From the NCBI GenBank assembly GCA_022013685.1, contig JAKLPV010000089.1, positions 1-40,182 of the forward strand: a DNA stretch of 40,182 nucleotides, read 5' to 3'. A model generated the notes under the pieces. That model saw only the letters and a program-made list of their open reading frames with translations, was not told the origin of the DNA and made no database searches. The stretch comes from Anaerolineae bacterium. GTDB lineage: Bacteria > Chloroflexota > Anaerolineae > Anaerolineales > Villigracilaceae. Of this stretch, positions 15,316-23,370 are shown piece after piece (the first letter of the stretch is position 1; each line of letters begins with the position of its first letter). The translations under genes and the position numbers were made by a program.

Positions 15316-15843
15316 TTACGGGTTGCTTGCGCCATTGATAACTTCGTAACGGCGCTCAAAAGCGGCGGTGGCTTCGCGCGCCAGTGTTACCACATTTCGG
15401 ATTGTGGCCGGCAGGCCCTCGTCCTGGCCGATATTGCCTTCGAGGGTGTCGAGGGCGCTGTTGATTTGGTCGGCGAAATCGAAGAAAGCCGAGTCGAACG
15501 CATAGAGTTTTGCCAATTCTTCTTCGTTGATTTTGACCGCGTCGAAGAAGCCCGAGTAACCATAAGTGGCGTTGCGAACTTTGTCGGCAAAGATGCGGAT
15601 TTGCAGGGCGGCTTTTTCGAGGTCATCGATCAGTTCGATGCCGCCCGCGCTGATGATGTCTGCCTGAAGGCGCGAGATGCGCTTGTACAGTTCTTCAAAG
15701 CGCTGGGCAACGGTGTCACGCACCAGTTTGTCGGCTGCGCGGCGGTTGGTTCGCTCGATATATCCGCTAAAACCAGGGATATAGGATAGTAATTTTTTGA
15801 TGGGGTCCTGGTCGCCGGTAACACGTCCAAAAAAATCGCTCAT
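15316..15843 (-). CDS. Helical protein of unknown function
   Basis: The start at 15843 has GGAGGAACC directly upstream and is preferred over the longer frame. The product is about 175 residues and almost entirely helical. It begins MSDFFGRVTGDQDPIKKLL, then FSGYIERTNRRAADKLVRD, and later contains FFDAVKINEEELAKLYAFD. Its length and charge pattern suggest a helical bundle with no membrane helix or catalytic motif. It has its own promoter and terminator, so it is a single-gene unit. I do not recognise the family. Confidence 0.75.
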   Translation of the reverse strand: MSDFFGRVTGDQDPIKKLLSYIPGFSGYIERTNRRAADKLVRDTVAQRFEELYKRISRLQADIISAGGIELIDDLEKAALQIRIFADKVRNATYGYSGFFDAVKINEEELAKLYAFDSAFFDFADQINSALDTLEGNIGQDEGLPATIRNVVTLAREATAAFERRYEVINGASNP

Positions 15844-15885
15844 GGTTCCTCCTGAGAAAACGATGAATTTACGAGAATTATGTTT

Positions 15886-15915
15886 ATTATAGCCTGACTT
15901 TGTAGGTATAATCAA
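15886..15915 (-). promoter_or_regulatory. Promoter of the helical protein gene
   Basis: Minus strand TTGATT (15915-15910), an 18-nt spacer and TATAAT (15891-15886), about 43 bases before the start codon at 15843. Confidence 0.6.
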
Positions 15916-16026
15916 GCTGTCTTTGGGCTACATGCTGATTTACGCGACCCATAAGAGAAAGTTGCACTTTGTCCGTGTTGGCTTGCGGCTAAAATCCCAC
16001 TTCATTTGAAAAGGAAGGGTACGACC

Positions 16027-16974
16027 ATGATTGTTACAACAAAAAAACTATTTGAATCGGCTTATGGAAAGTACGCCATCGGCGCGTACAACATCAACAA
16101 CCTCGAGCAGACGATGGGCCTGTTCCGCGGCAATGTTGAAAGCAAGGCGCCGTTCATTATCCAGATCAGCAAGGGAGCGCGCTCATACACCCACAAGAAA
16201 ATGCTTGAAGGGCTGATCATTTCGGCCAACGAAGTATTTCCGGATGCGATTTTTGCTGTCCACCTTGACCACGGCGACGAAGAAACCTGCTATGACTGCA
16301 TTAACAGCGGTTTCTATAGCTCGGTCATGATCGACGCCAGCCACGAACCTTTCGACAAGAATATCGAGACCACCCGGCGGGTGGTTGATGCGGCCCATGC
16401 CAAGGGATTGGTGGTCGAGGCTGAGTTGGGCATGCTGGGCGGCGTCGAAGAGCATGTTGCTGTCGATGAGGCCAACGCCTTGCTGACCGACCCGCGCCAG
16501 GCGCGTGAGTTTGTCGAACGCTCTGGCTGCGATTCTCTGGCTGTGGCGATCGGCACCAGTCACGGCGCTTTCAAATTTAGCGGCACCCAGGGATTGCATT
16601 TTGACGTGCTCGCCGATATCCAGAAGGAACTGCCTGGTTTCCCGTTGGTGATGCACGGCTCCAGCTCTGTTCCGGCAGATGAAGTGGAACGCATCAACAA
16701 CGCGGGCGGCCAGTTGAAAGGCGCGAAGGGCGTGGATGACAACCAGTTCCGCAAGGCGGCTACCCTGGGCGTGACCAAGGTCAATATCGATACCGATGGC
16801 CGCCTGGTTTGGACGCGCGTTCATCGCGAATACTTCCGTGACAAGCCATCTGAGTTTGATTTGCGCCCGGTGGGCAAAATCTTCATGGGCGAATATGCCA
16901 ATTTTATTGCCCACAAGAATGAGAAGCTCGGCAGCGCCGGCCACCTCGATGAATTGCGCAAGCTGGTTTCGTAA
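16027..16974 (+). CDS. Class II fructose-bisphosphate aldolase family protein
   Basis: The ATG at 16027 has AAGGAAGGG upstream; the longer TTG start is rejected. The product is about 315 residues. Metal-dependent aldolases of this family cleave fructose-1,6-bisphosphate or related ketose bisphosphates in glycolysis and gluconeogenesis. AVHLDHGDEETCYDCI near residue 78 holds the first zinc ligands and catalytic aspartate; AELGMLGG, TSHGAFKF and LVMHGSSS carry the remaining metal and phosphate-binding residues, and VTKVNIDTDGR the C-terminal substrate loop. The tail GEYANFIAHKNEKLGSAG matches the longer Fba variants. Tagatose bisphosphate cannot be excluded as substrate. Confidence 0.93.
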   Translation: MIVTTKKLFESAYGKYAIGAYNINNLEQTMGLFRGNVESKAPFIIQISKGARSYTHKKMLEGLIISANEVFPDAIFAVHLDHGDEETCYDCINSGFYSSVMIDASHEPFDKNIETTRRVVDAAHAKGLVVEAELGMLGGVEEHVAVDEANALLTDPRQAREFVERSGCDSLAVAIGTSHGAFKFSGTQGLHFDVLADIQKELPGFPLVMHGSSSVPADEVERINNAGGQLKGAKGVDDNQFRKAATLGVTKVNIDTDGRLVWTRVHREYFRDKPSEFDLRPVGKIFMGEYANFIAHKNEKLGSAGHLDELRKLVS

Positions 16975-17001
16975 GAAACGGTCGGTCATCTTTCAATAGA
17001 A

Positions 17002-17035
17002 AAAGTAGGGCGAGATAATTATCTCGCCCTACTTT
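17002..17035. terminator. Perfect 34-bp palindrome after the aldolase gene
   Basis: Arms of 17 bases (AAAGTAGGGCGAGATAA and its exact complement) meet without a spacer. It begins 27 bases after the aldolase stop and ends 12 bases before the NUDIX start. A terminator role is likely, although the T run is only three bases, and a mobile palindromic repeat is possible. Confidence 0.55.
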
Positions 17036-17047
17036 AATAGGTAAGCC

Positions 17048-17545
17048 ATGCCCGCTTCTGACCAGAATATCAACCCTGAACGCTACCAGATTGTTCCGCG
17101 TGTGCTGGTGTTCGCCTGGCGCGGCGAGTTGCTTTTGCTGCTTAAAATCAAAGGAAAAGGCCGTTGGGATGGACGCTATAACGGCCTGGGCGGCCACATC
17201 GAGCGCGGCGAAACGGCTCTCGACGCGGCGCGGCGTGAACTGTTGGAAGAATCCGGCTTGCAGGCCGACCTGCGGCTTGTCGGGACTCTGCTAATCGACA
17301 CGGGCGAAAGCCCCGGCATTGGACTGTTTATCTTTAGCGGCCAGGCAGGCGCAGGGGAGTTGGTCCCGAGCGAGGAAGGCGATCTGGCCTGGATCCCGCT
17401 CGGGGATGTGGACAAGTTCCATCTCCTGGATGATGTTCCGATCCTGCTGGACAGGATTCGCGCGACAGGCCCGGGTGAGGCCCCCTTTTCGGCGCGTTCT
17501 TTTTTAGATGCGAAAGGGCGCTTGCAGGTTATTTTTGACGAATAA
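17048..17545 (+). CDS. NUDIX hydrolase (MutT-like)
   Basis: Protein of 165 residues. The NUDIX box GHIERGETALDAARRELLEE followed by SGL (about 49-71) matches GX5EX7REUXEEXGU completely, so the Mg-binding catalytic site is intact. Such enzymes hydrolyse nucleoside diphosphates linked to another moiety, often oxidised dNTPs. The WDGRYNGLGGH region upstream of the box resembles 8-oxo-dGTP diphosphatase-like members, but the substrate is not certain. The 3' end overlaps the convergent TPR gene by 17 bases. Confidence 0.9.
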   Translation: MPASDQNINPERYQIVPRVLVFAWRGELLLLLKIKGKGRWDGRYNGLGGHIERGETALDAARRELLEESGLQADLRLVGTLLIDTGESPGIGLFIFSGQAGAGELVPSEEGDLAWIPLGDVDKFHLLDDVPILLDRIRATGPGEAPFSARSFLDAKGRLQVIFDE

Positions 17546-19442
17546 CCATCTGCGTTTTTGGTGGGGCTGAGTTTTGGCGGGTGGCTTGCAGGTGTCTTTC
17601 GGCCTGCTCCTCCAACCCCAGGGCGGTAAAAAGTTCGGCGGCATGCAGGAAATAATGGCTTGCCAGTCCGGTTTGGTTGATGCGTTGCATTAACCAGCCA
17701 AAGTTACCGGTTTGAGCGGCAATGCTGTAGCGGTCGCCGATTTTCAGGTAGAGTTTGTTGGCCTGTTCGAGCAGTTGGGCGGCTTGTTCGAGCTGCCCGT
17801 CGAGCAGGTTGATTTGGCCTTGCGCCGCCAGGGTGTTGGCCTGGCCCAGGCGGGCCCCGGCTTTTTTGTAGATGGCTTCGGCACGCAGGAAGAATTGCCG
17901 GGCAGTGTCTGTTTCGCCTTTTTGCAGGAACATTTCTCCCAGGCCATAATAGGTATTGGCTTCGCCCAGTTGATTGCGCAGGGAGCGGTAGATGCTCAGG
18001 GCTTCCATGTATTCACGTTCTGAGCTGTTGTAATCTTCAAGGCGGCGGCACAGGTCGGCGATGCTCTCGATGCAGCTGGCTTCTCCCAGGCGGTGGCCGA
18101 GGGCGCGGTACCCTTCGAGGGCCTTGCCGTAGTATTTGCGCGCGCTGAGCAGATTGCCTTGCAAGCGCAAGGCATGAGCCAGCCCTTGCAGGCAATCTGC
18201 CTGACCAAGGGCATTTTCCAACTGGATGTACTGGGGCAGGGCTTCCTGGTAGCGGAGTTGGGCGCGGCGGTATTCGCCTTGCTGGAGCAAAATGTCTCCC
18301 ATGCTTTGGATGCAGTTGGCGATTCCGAGCGAGTCTTGGGCGCGTTTGAAGAGCGGGGCGGCGGAACGATAACGGCTATCGGCCAGAGTGTAATCGCCGA
18401 CAAGCCGGGCGTGGTCTCCCAGGCTGCGGATGCAGGATGCGATTCCGGAAAGGTTTTCGAGCTTGCGATTAATTTCCAGGGCGCGCTGGTAGCATTGTTC
18501 TGCGCTGGGCAACTCGGCCAGTTGCAAGTGCACATCCCCTTTTTTTTGCAAACAGGCGGCTTGTTCGAGAAGCTGATTCCCGTCCTGATAAATTTGAACA
18601 GCCTGTTCATAATGGAGGGCAGATTGGCTATAGTCGTCGATCCAGTAGTAGACTTCGGCCAGGCATGCCAGGGCCTCGGCTTGCTGACTGCTTTGTTTGG
18701 TGGCGGCAAAAATTTCGGCTGCCTGCTTGAAGTAAGAAGTTGCCAGTTGACGATCTGCGAAGCCTGGTAGTGCGGCGTAGATACCGCCGATTTCCATCAG
18801 CACGCTGGCCAACATGGGGGTAAGTTGGGCCTGGCTGGTGAGCTCTTTGCGCGCTTTTTCGAGCATTTCCAGCTTTTGGCGTTGTTTGGCTGAAGTGGTT
18901 GGCGGTTGGTGCGACAGGGTTGCCGCAGCCGATTCGCTGCGGGCTGCCGATAAGCCGCCGGGGTGAAAATGGAAGCTGGCGCTGTACCAATCAAAAAAAT
19001 CGGGGGCATTGATGTCAAGCCTGTCCATGGCCAGGTCGGTCATAAAAAGCAGGACAGGCATGGGGAGTCCGTTGCGTAGTAAATCACGCTCGGCGTTCAG
19101 GGCGGCGGCAAAGGCCGGGCGGCCAATTGGTGTGGTGACATCGACGAGATGTTCCATGCCGGTGATGGCCAGGGCAGCGTTGCGTGACGATTGTAACAAG
19201 CGGCGTCCCTCGGCGGTGGCATTGAGCGAATCGCGAAGATTGGTCGGGTGGCGGTTGGACAGGTCAAGGTTGAAAAGTTGAATGCCATCCTGCTTGAGCG
19301 CCTGCCCCAGGTTTTGGATAATTTCGTTGCGCTTGCGTGGGTCATTGACGCGCACCAGGCCGAGACTGAATTGTCCCTGGTGGTATTCGGCGAAGCGCTT
19401 CAGGCGCTCAAGCTCATCAATGGGGTTTATATTTTCATCCAT
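17529..19442 (-). CDS. TPR protein with STAND-like degenerate N-terminal domain
   Basis: Protein of 637 residues. The N-terminal 170 residues look like a P-loop-less NTPase fragment: LNAERDLLRNGLPMPVLLF and INAPDFFDWYSASFHF resemble a conserved block I know from TPR proteins in bacterial signalling systems. A Ser/Ala-rich linker follows, then at least nine repeats of about 40 residues (from about 215 to 620) of the NB-ARC-associated TPR type, for example GEASCIESIADLCRRLEDY. It probably binds a protein partner. The ATPase gene lies 27 bases upstream of its -10 box region on the same strand. TAAAAT is 6 nt before the ATG and no Shine-Dalgarno is visible, so it may also be transcribed on its own without a leader. 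Confidence 0.85.
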   Translation of the reverse strand: MDENINPIDELERLKRFAEYHQGQFSLGLVRVNDPRKRNEIIQNLGQALKQDGIQLFNLDLSNRHPTNLRDSLNATAEGRRLLQSSRNAALAITGMEHLVDVTTPIGRPAFAAALNAERDLLRNGLPMPVLLFMTDLAMDRLDINAPDFFDWYSASFHFHPGGLSAARSESAAATLSHQPPTTSAKQRQKLEMLEKARKELTSQAQLTPMLASVLMEIGGIYAALPGFADRQLATSYFKQAAEIFAATKQSSQQAEALACLAEVYYWIDDYSQSALHYEQAVQIYQDGNQLLEQAACLQKKGDVHLQLAELPSAEQCYQRALEINRKLENLSGIASCIRSLGDHARLVGDYTLADSRYRSAAPLFKRAQDSLGIANCIQSMGDILLQQGEYRRAQLRYQEALPQYIQLENALGQADCLQGLAHALRLQGNLLSARKYYGKALEGYRALGHRLGEASCIESIADLCRRLEDYNSSEREYMEALSIYRSLRNQLGEANTYYGLGEMFLQKGETDTARQFFLRAEAIYKKAGARLGQANTLAAQGQINLLDGQLEQAAQLLEQANKLYLKIGDRYSIAAQTGNFGWLMQRINQTGLASHYFLHAAELFTALGLEEQAERHLQATRQNSAPPKTQMVIRQK

Positions 19443-19469
19443 AGTAAGATTTTACATCAAATATAAATA

Positions 19470-20789
19470 TTATGCGCGTAGAATTGCGCCGCGTTCCTGG
19501 CGGATGCTTTCGACCGATGCGCGAAACTCGGAAGTATCCCATAGCAGCGGGTGCACACCAATCCAGCGGTCGGCGTCATATTCCAGCGCGGCGCGACGAT
19601 AGAGCAGGAAGCGGCCATCGTCATCGGGGTTGATCGTGGTTTCGAGGTGGGTGCGCGCCAGTAGATCGTAGTGGCGCAGGGTCAGCTTGCGCGCCATTTC
19701 TCCGCGCACCAGGCTGGCGGCGCGAGTGACGGCGCGTTCATCAATGAGGTCGGATGATTCGAGCAGCGATTCCTTAAGCAGGCGCAGCAAGTCGCGAGGA
19801 CAGCCGCCGGAAAGTTGGGCAATGCGCACAGCCAGCGAAGAATGGGCAAAAAGCGAATGGTCGACGCGCAGGTAAATTGCCTGCAAAAGTGCGTCCACGC
19901 TTGGCTGGTGGATGGTCTGCGGGTCGCCGCGCGGATAGACTGGCAGCATTGGCAGGGTTTCCGGTTCGTAGCGGTCTTCCACCGTCTCGCCGGGCGGATT
20001 GTAGAGCAGCGAAATGGGCAGGACGAAGATGGTGTGCGCCGCGATGTCGGTTAGCAGGTCGGCGTTGGTTAGGACGGCTTTGCTGATCATTTCGGGCGGA
20101 TAGCGGTCAAGGTTGTCGAGGATGAAAATCAGCCCGCGTGGGTAAACCTTTTCCGACAGGCGGCGGGCATCTGCCAGCAACAGGTTGAGATTGTCGCGCA
20201 ATTGGTCGGGATATTTTTCGACGGCCTGTTTGATCTGTTCGCGTTGCGTACCGGTTGTCTTGCGCAGCAAGCTCAGTCCGGAAAGTAATTTTCCGAGCGG
20301 CGTGCTGGCTCCCAAACCGGCTTCACCTGAAAACGAGATAACCCGCTGCACTTCCCTTTCCTGGATGTGAGTGACATCGTGAAACCAATCGGTGACTACT
20401 TTGATGGTTTTTTCTGGCAGCGACTTAAGCCGCTTGTCGGCATCGAAGGTTTCGTCGAGTAAGCGCAGCATGAGCAGGAACAGGTCGCCGAAGCCTATTT
20501 CATTGGGGTCAGCTTGTTCGTTGACCACGGCATACAGCGGCAGGTAGCCTTCGGAGCGTGCCTGGTCCATGACTCGCGCCAGCTCGGTGGATTTGCCGCA
20601 GCCGCGATGCCCGGCCAGGGCGATGTGACTGTACTTGTGCTCGGCCTCGGCGCCGCGCAGGCGGCGGGCGATGCGGTCGTGCAGGTTGGTTCCGCGCGCG
20701 GGATCAAAGTCGCACCAGCGCGGGTCTCCGGGGTTGAGGGGTTCATCCGGGTTACAGCGGCCAATTGATTCAATAATTTTGTCTTTCAT
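19470..20789 (-). CDS. P-loop ATPase (KAP/AAA-like)
   Basis: The start at 20789 has GGAGGTGTG upstream. The product is 439 residues. Walker A GHRGCGKST is at residues 61-69 and a Walker B-type LIFILDNLDRYP near 235. Between them lies a helical insert with a Gly-rich segment. The C-terminal part has PRDLLRLLKESLLES (a sensor-2-like region) and later a WIGVHPLLWDTSEF tail. The GHRGxGKSTEL pattern is one I associate with multi-gene signalling ATPases that pair with TPR proteins. It likely senses or scaffolds and is controlled by nucleotide state; the exact family is uncertain. Confidence 0.85.
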   Translation of the reverse strand: MKDKIIESIGRCNPDEPLNPGDPRWCDFDPARGTNLHDRIARRLRGAEAEHKYSHIALAGHRGCGKSTELARVMDQARSEGYLPLYAVVNEQADPNEIGFGDLFLLMLRLLDETFDADKRLKSLPEKTIKVVTDWFHDVTHIQEREVQRVISFSGEAGLGASTPLGKLLSGLSLLRKTTGTQREQIKQAVEKYPDQLRDNLNLLLADARRLSEKVYPRGLIFILDNLDRYPPEMISKAVLTNADLLTDIAAHTIFVLPISLLYNPPGETVEDRYEPETLPMLPVYPRGDPQTIHQPSVDALLQAIYLRVDHSLFAHSSLAVRIAQLSGGCPRDLLRLLKESLLESSDLIDERAVTRAASLVRGEMARKLTLRHYDLLARTHLETTINPDDDGRFLLYRRAALEYDADRWIGVHPLLWDTSEFRASVESIRQERGAILRA

Positions 20790-20937
20790 AAACACACCTC
20801 CAGTGATGTACAGGATGTGTTGCAAGTATTGTGCCAGATGCCCAAAATGGATGCCGGGGACAGGTTGCTATCCGGATTGCAAGGTCGGTGAAAGGTAAAT
20901 CGTTTTTTGTGAACGCATACTGTCCGGCTGGAGAAAG

Positions 20938-20967
20938 TTGTCTTTTGGCTTGTATTTGTACTATACT
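20938..20967 (+). promoter_or_regulatory. Promoter of the two-helix membrane protein gene
   Basis: TTGTCT (20938-20943), an 18-nt spacer and TATACT (20962-20967), 30 bases before the start codon. The gene then has a normal ribosome site (GAGGCGAG). The divergent ATPase gene starts at 20789 on the other strand. Confidence 0.55.
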
Positions 20968-20997
20968 GTAATTGTCTGTTTTTGAAAGAGGCGAGAT

Positions 20998-21906
20998 ATG
21001 GACAAAAAACTCGTTCTTGATGAGAAGACGTTTGCAAGAGCAAAAGAATTGCTGGCTGAACTTTTCACTATTCCACGACTATGGATTGCCACAATCATCG
21101 TCTTTTCACTCATTAGCATGTTTGATATCAGCCAGACGTTTGATGATGAGAAAGGATCATCGCTGGTAGTAGGGTTCAAGATAACGACGACCACCGTTCT
21201 CATCCTGTCGCTGGTTTGGCTGCCTCCGATATTAAGAATGATCGCTTTCTTTGGCGGCAAAATTAAGACAGGGGCGGGGGAAGCGGACACTCCGGGATTG
21301 CTCAAGGCGCTGACAGAATTGGTTGCGGTGGTTGATTCGACGAAAGACAAACTGGACGATTCCCAGAAAAAAGAATTCGAACAAGTCAGGGTCCAGGCTG
21401 AAAAGCAAATTGCCCGGAGCCTGGCGCCGGATACCGAGGAAGCCCGTAAGCAGGTAATACAATTGGCTCAAGAATACGATGCCATTCGTTCGAGACTGCA
21501 AAAAGGCGATTACCGCACGCGCAAGATGAATACTTTGGTGACTCAAATCCGGGCTTTGTCTGATAAAGCTGCGTACTCAATACAAGAGATACAAACGCTT
21601 TATCGTTCCGGCAACGATGGACAGCGGGTAGCGGCATTGTCACTGTTGCGGGGAAATCCAGATGTGGCGTGTCTCGAACTGGTGTTGGATGCTATCGGGC
21701 ATTCCCGCTCCGCTTTCGAGCAATATACTGCGCTACGGCTTGCTTCTGATATGTTGGACATTTTGGATCAGGCTGACAGGCAAAAACTTGTTAGCGTGAT
21801 CGAAGAGCAAGCCCGGCCCGGCCCAGGGCGTTATCTTCAAGAAACAAGCCCAGATCGTTCTCGCTGGAGAATTGCACAGCAGATTTTGAACGATGTAGAA
21901 AAATAA
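20998..21906 (+). CDS. Two-helix membrane protein with coiled coil and helical repeats
   Basis: Protein of 302 residues. Two membrane helices lie near residues 27-46 (LWIATIIVFSLISMF) and 62-85 (ITTTTVLILSLVWLPPIL). A charged coiled-coil region follows (about 100-165). The C-terminal half contains EYDAIRSRLQKGDYRTRKM and later GQRVAALSLLRGNPD and IGHSRSAFEQYTALRLA, a helical repeat block that I recall next to effector domains in bacterial conflict proteins. It is transcribed divergently from the ATPase/TPR pair with 208 bases between. It is a plausible membrane partner or effector of that pair; this is inference from architecture. Confidence 0.75.
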   Translation: MDKKLVLDEKTFARAKELLAELFTIPRLWIATIIVFSLISMFDISQTFDDEKGSSLVVGFKITTTTVLILSLVWLPPILRMIAFFGGKIKTGAGEADTPGLLKALTELVAVVDSTKDKLDDSQKKEFEQVRVQAEKQIARSLAPDTEEARKQVIQLAQEYDAIRSRLQKGDYRTRKMNTLVTQIRALSDKAAYSIQEIQTLYRSGNDGQRVAALSLLRGNPDVACLELVLDAIGHSRSAFEQYTALRLASDMLDILDQADRQKLVSVIEEQARPGPGRYLQETSPDRSRWRIAQQILNDVEK

Positions 21907-21943
21907 TGACATTTGGCGTGATGATTGCCGGCCTTGCCGGTAG

Positions 21944-21949
21944 TATAAT
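21944..21949 (+). promoter_or_regulatory. -10 box of the leader-aminotransferase transcript
   Basis: A perfect TATAAT ends 6 nt before the leader-peptide ATG at 21956, so the transcript would begin at or next to that ATG. No good -35 box is seen. Confidence 0.55.
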
Positions 21950-21955
21950 TAAAAC

Positions 21956-22036
21956 ATGATAGTGATGTCTGACAATATAATTGTCAGCGCCCTTTGGCGG
22001 TGGTCGTACTATGCCTGGTCAGCAGCAATGCGCTGA
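21956..22036 (+). CDS. Trp/Tyr-rich leader peptide (candidate)
   Basis: A 26-codon ORF ends in ALWRWSYYAWSAAMR. It has three Trp codons (21995, 22001, 22016) and two adjacent Tyr codons (22007, 22010) within eight residues, which is very unlikely by chance. There is no Shine-Dalgarno, but TATAAT lies 6 nt before the ATG, so it may be translated from a leaderless mRNA. The last Trp codon is within the 5' arm of a terminator-like hairpin and the stop codon within the 3' arm. An aminotransferase follows. This is the design of a transcription attenuator responding to aromatic amino acid supply. Confidence 0.65.
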   Translation: MIVMSDNIIVSALWRWSYYAWSAAMR

Positions 22037-22050
22037 CCAGGTTTGCTTTT
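22014..22050 (+). terminator. Attenuator-like terminator upstream of the aminotransferase
   Basis: CCTGGTCAGC (22014-22023) and GCTGACCAGG (22032-22041) form a perfect 10-bp stem with an 8-nt loop, followed by TTTGCTTTT. GTCAGCGC at 21983-21990 is exactly complementary to GCGCTGAC at 22030-22037, and CAGGTT (22038-22043) can pair with AACCTG (22051-22056) next to the ribosome site. Mutually exclusive structures are therefore available. A further hairpin, CTGACAAT/ATTGTCAG, is at 21969-21987. Confidence 0.65.
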
Positions 22051-22067
22051 AACCTGAAGGAGAATTG

Positions 22068-23285
22068 ATGAAACTGAGTAAACTTGCTTCTGAAATTGCT
22101 GAATCACCAACCCTGGTCCTGAACGAAGAAGCCCGCTTGTTGCGCGAGCGCGGTGAGCCGATTATTCATTTGGGCATTGGCGAACCGAAAAACAAAACGC
22201 CAATCGCGGCCATCCTGACCTCGGCCGCCAAATTGACCAGTGGCGAGGTCAAATATACACCTGCCGATGGGACTCTCTCTCTAAAAAAGGCGATCATCCG
22301 CTATACAGAAGAGAATTATGACCGTCTGGTTGCCCCTGAAAATGTGATCGTGACCAATGGCGCCAAACAATCGCTTTTCAATATTTTTTACAGCATCTTG
22401 AACCCGCAGGATGAAGTCATCATCCTGGCTCCGTACTGGGTTTCTTATCCTGAAATTGTCAAGATGTGCATGGGCAAGCCGGTCATCGTCACGCCCGAGA
22501 ATGGCACCTTTACGCCGCGCTTCGAAGATATCGAACGGGCCGTCACCAGCTATACCCGCGCCATTCTGGTCAACAGCCCGAACAACCCGTCCGGGGTGGT
22601 TTACCCGCCTGAATTGATCGAAAAACTGGTTGATTTTTGTGAACGCAAGGGGATTTACCTGATTTGCGACGATATTTACCACAAACTGGTTTTTGACCAC
22701 AAAGAGGCTGCGCCCGCCTATCGCTTTACGCAGCGCGACGTGGAAGATTCGCACATTATCGTTGTCAACGGCGTGGCCAAAGTCTACGGCATGACTGGAT
22801 TCCGCGTCGGGTGGGTGGTTGCTCCGCGGCAACTGGTGCGGGTGATGACTAATGTCACAGCCCAGACCACCTCCGGGGTGTCGCCGATTTCCCAATCCGC
22901 CGCCGAGGGAGCGCTGAATGGTCTGCAGAATGTAGTCGAGGCCTTGCGCTTGCAAATCCAAAACAGCCGCGAGATTCTGTTACAGGAAATGAAAACGTTC
23001 AACGGGGCGCGCCTGATCGTGCCGGACGGTACCTTCTATGCGCTGCCCGATTTGCGCGCTTTTAGCAATAACTCGGTCGAACTCTCGAAGTTCCTGCTCA
23101 AGAAGGCGCTGGTTGTGACCGTGCCGGGCAAGGAGTTTGGCATGGAAGGGCACATTCGCCTGTCGATTTCCGGTTCGGTTAAAGATGTGACTGAGGGCGT
23201 TGCGCGCATCAAGTGGGCGCTCGACCCGACCTCGCCGAACGAGATCTATATCGGCGACAAGAAGATGATCAGGGATTGGTTGTAA
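22068..23285 (+). CDS. Class I/II pyridoxal-phosphate aminotransferase
   Basis: I chose ATG 22068 because AAGGAG (22057-22062) is 5 nt upstream; TTG 22065 is too close. The product is about 405 residues, normal for fold type I aminotransferases of the aspartate or aromatic group. NSPNNPSGVVYPPE is the conserved Asn region, ICDDIYHKLVF holds the Asp/Tyr pair binding PLP, and NGVAKVYGMTGFRVGW has the Schiff-base lysine (about residue 238) and the following Arg. It transfers an amino group between an amino acid and a 2-oxo acid. The Trp/Tyr-rich leader upstream suggests an aromatic substrate, but aspartate is also typical of this sequence type. PEPCK follows after 85 bases. Confidence 0.93.
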   Translation: MKLSKLASEIAESPTLVLNEEARLLRERGEPIIHLGIGEPKNKTPIAAILTSAAKLTSGEVKYTPADGTLSLKKAIIRYTEENYDRLVAPENVIVTNGAKQSLFNIFYSILNPQDEVIILAPYWVSYPEIVKMCMGKPVIVTPENGTFTPRFEDIERAVTSYTRAILVNSPNNPSGVVYPPELIEKLVDFCERKGIYLICDDIYHKLVFDHKEAAPAYRFTQRDVEDSHIIVVNGVAKVYGMTGFRVGWVVAPRQLVRVMTNVTAQTTSGVSPISQSAAEGALNGLQNVVEALRLQIQNSREILLQEMKTFNGARLIVPDGTFYALPDLRAFSNNSVELSKFLLKKALVVTVPGKEFGMEGHIRLSISGSVKDVTEGVARIKWALDPTSPNEIYIGDKKMIRDWL

Positions 23286-23370
23286 TGGCGTTTCAAGTGC
23301 GAGGTGTCATGCATCAGGTGAAGCGCATTCCCTGAAACTTGACACATGACACCGAAAAAACGGAGAAACT

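Noticed and set aside
18093..18770. 225-codon plus-strand frame opposite the TPR gene
   Set aside because: It is a mirror of the repetitive TPR coding sequence with no motif.
23303..23353. Inverted repeat between the aminotransferase and pckA as an attenuator
   Set aside because: The arms are only 9 bases with a 33-base loop and the following run is A-rich, so there is no terminator shape on the plus strand.
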